NCBI GenBank assembly: GCA_026120035.1
Contig: JALRME010000009.1
Location: 124,001-188,000 of the forward strand
Source: Coleophoma eucalyptorum
Taxonomy: Eukaryota; Ascomycota; Leotiomycetes; Helotiales; Dermateaceae
DNA: 64,000 bases
Reading direction: 5' to 3'
Within the stretch, counting starts at the first letter, position 1. Every line of letters begins with the position of its first letter. The position numbers and the translations under genes were made by a program. Shown in pieces: positions 62,667 to 64,000 of the stretch. The notes under the pieces were generated by a model. It had not been told where the DNA came from. It ran no database searches and saw nothing but the letters and a program-made list of their open reading frames with translations.

Positions 62667-63499
62667 CGTGTATTTTGGTTCTGGGTCAATTGGATGGACA
62701 TAGAGCAAATGAAAGAAGAAACTCAACTACATTGTTCAGACGCAAGGGAAACGGTTATAACCTGTATCCAAATGCCAGGTAATCCAACTGCATCATTCTC
62801 CTTATGGAAATGTAAATACAGGTCGGAGATCCGTTGCTTATCACAACAGTGGGACAATACCCCAGGTCCTGTGTACATGCTCTAGAATCTCCCTGCTTAT
62901 GAGAACTGACAGGGCACAGATTGGAGGTCGATAAATTGCAGAATGGTGGTTTTGCATTCGCAAGTCACGAGGGCTCCTTATCGACGGGGAGTTCAAAAAT
63001 TAGATAGGAAATGATTGGACCGAATGAATCGTCGCCATATGTACGTGCTGGCATAGCAAATATCGTGCGTGAATTGCGCCAAACACAATCTTCAAGAATT
63101 CAATGCAAAGCAGGTGTTGAGAGATAAGCATCGGCGGAATGTCATCTGGGGGTTTGTTGGCCGCTGGCCAAAGACGCACTGGTAATTGTCGATTGTGCTT
63201 TCCAGTTTTCAACATAATCCTTGATTATACATAAATGGAGATTGAGCACGAATCTGCACCTGTGCTTATCTTTTCCTCTCCTAGTTTTCCTTTTCTTTGA
63301 AACAGTAGAACAAGAGTTGGACCGCGAAAGGCTTCTTGAAAGGAGAGCATAAATAAAAGGAGTAGGACAAGGAAACCTACTACTGTTTCTGGACAACTAT
63401 CGGTCGGATCTTGTGTTGCATCTGGGTATTATTAAATCAATAGTTCCTATAAATGGCCGCCTTACCAAAAGCGAAATCATAAATGGCAAGATAGACTGG
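62667..63499. other. Intergenic stretch
   Basis: 833 bp between the transporter and the hydrolase (both minus). Upstream non-coding exons of the transporter could lie here. Nothing else recognised. Confidence 0.4.
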
Positions 63500-64000
63500 C
63501 TACCTCCTTAATACCTCCACAACCATTCTATACGCCTCATCTCTCATTTTTTCTTCATGGCTGCCCTTCTTGGGACGCTTATCCCAGCCATGGCCACACC
63601 CTTCAACCCGCTTGTGCAAGACATACTTCCCAGCACCTTCTCGCCTAATTCTCCCCGCCAGCTCCGCACCCTCATCAGCAAGATAGTCTTGCGCAGGCGT
63701 TACAATGAATACAGTCGCAGGAAATTGCGCGGCCGGAGCATAGAATGGTGATACTCTGGGATCATAAGGATCGTGACTTTGATAATAAGCACCGTCAAAA
63801 GTTCTGGCCAGGAAAGGCGGGATCCGGTCCCCTGAGTCGTCGGGCGGCGTTTTGGTTTCAGGCAAGCCTGCCATATCGGCTGGTGGATAGAATGCAATGA
63901 CGGACCGAAAAGTATCGCGAGGTAGCATCATAGATGATGCCGCGAGAGAAAGATTTGCGCCGGCACTGAAACCACTGATGGATATCCGAGAAGCATCGTA
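63500..64000 (-). CDS. Alpha/beta hydrolase fold-3 esterase, 3' part (5' end outside window)
   Basis: The last 166 codons of a minus-strand gene cut by the window edge. The visible part starts at RISISGFSAGANLSLAASS, the nucleophile elbow GFSAG of the hormone-sensitive-lipase-like (fold-3) esterases. It continues with VIAFYPPADMAG, the acid in FIVTPAQDYLADEGAEL and the catalytic His in EGCGHGWD. All three catalytic residues are thus present. The HGG oxyanion motif would lie upstream of the window. Such enzymes hydrolyse short acyl or carbamate esters; the substrate is unknown. Confidence 0.87.
   Translation of the reverse strand, partial: YDASRISISGFSAGANLSLAASSMMLPRDTFRSVIAFYPPADMAGLPETKTPPDDSGDRIPPFLARTFDGAYYQSHDPYDPRVSPFYAPAAQFPATVFIVTPAQDYLADEGAELAGRIRREGAGKYVLHKRVEGCGHGWDKRPKKGSHEEKMRDEAYRMVVEVLRR

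Overview
The window is nuclear DNA of a filamentous ascomycete (Pezizomycotina). The signs are short introns of about 45-65 nt with GTAAGT-type donors and CTAAC/CTGAC-like branch points, Zn2Cys6 regulators, a 2EXR-domain protein, DUF3500 and DUF7704 proteins, a fungal rhodopsin-like membrane protein, a QutA/QutR-type regulator pair and an Ala/Gly-rich secreted repeat protein. The family mix would suit Leotiomycetes (Helotiales), but that placement is a guess. I see no tRNA, rRNA or CRISPR array.

Layout. 0-8 kb: 3' end of an Alb1-like ribosome-biogenesis gene, an MFS monocarboxylate-type transporter diverging from a Zn2Cys6 regulator, and a Mep/Amt ammonium transporter. 8-17 kb: a long non-coding stretch, then housekeeping genes: an OCRL-type inositol-polyphosphate 5-phosphatase diverging from the decapping co-factor Dcp1, and a 2EXR protein. 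17-29 kb: three SDR oxidoreductases, a GNAT, a secreted type-B carboxylesterase (with a GC-AG intron), a DUF7704 membrane protein and a 427-bp MITE-like element. 29-35 kb: a divergent pair resembling the quinate repressor (QutR) and quinate activator (QutA), with no quinate-pathway enzymes in the window. 35-41 kb: DUF3500, an AhpD/CMD-family protein and an aldehyde-reductase-like SDR. 45-56 kb: GNAT, a nine-exon rhodopsin-like membrane protein, a secreted bicovalent-type FAD oxidase, a MYND-finger protein and a serine carboxypeptidase. 58.7-64 kb: a P450 with a frameshift, a sugar transporter whose inferred first exon has an in-frame TGA, and the 3' part of an alpha/beta hydrolase.

The outstanding feature is at 40976-43035 (minus strand): an apparent micro-exon gene of 22 exons and 21 introns, every exon a multiple of 3 nt and every intron in phase 0. 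After a signal peptide and an RR-containing pro-region, eight tandem ~178-bp genomic units each supply two alternating micro-exons, one encoding an ARAAAK...-type 10-11-mer and one an SGVAGATG...K 11-mer. Any exon, or run of exons, can be skipped without frame loss. The architecture resembles schistosome micro-exon genes; I know of no described fungal counterpart.

Exon boundaries were read by eye from splice consensus plus frame and protein continuity. Lengths given for spliced proteins follow from those models.
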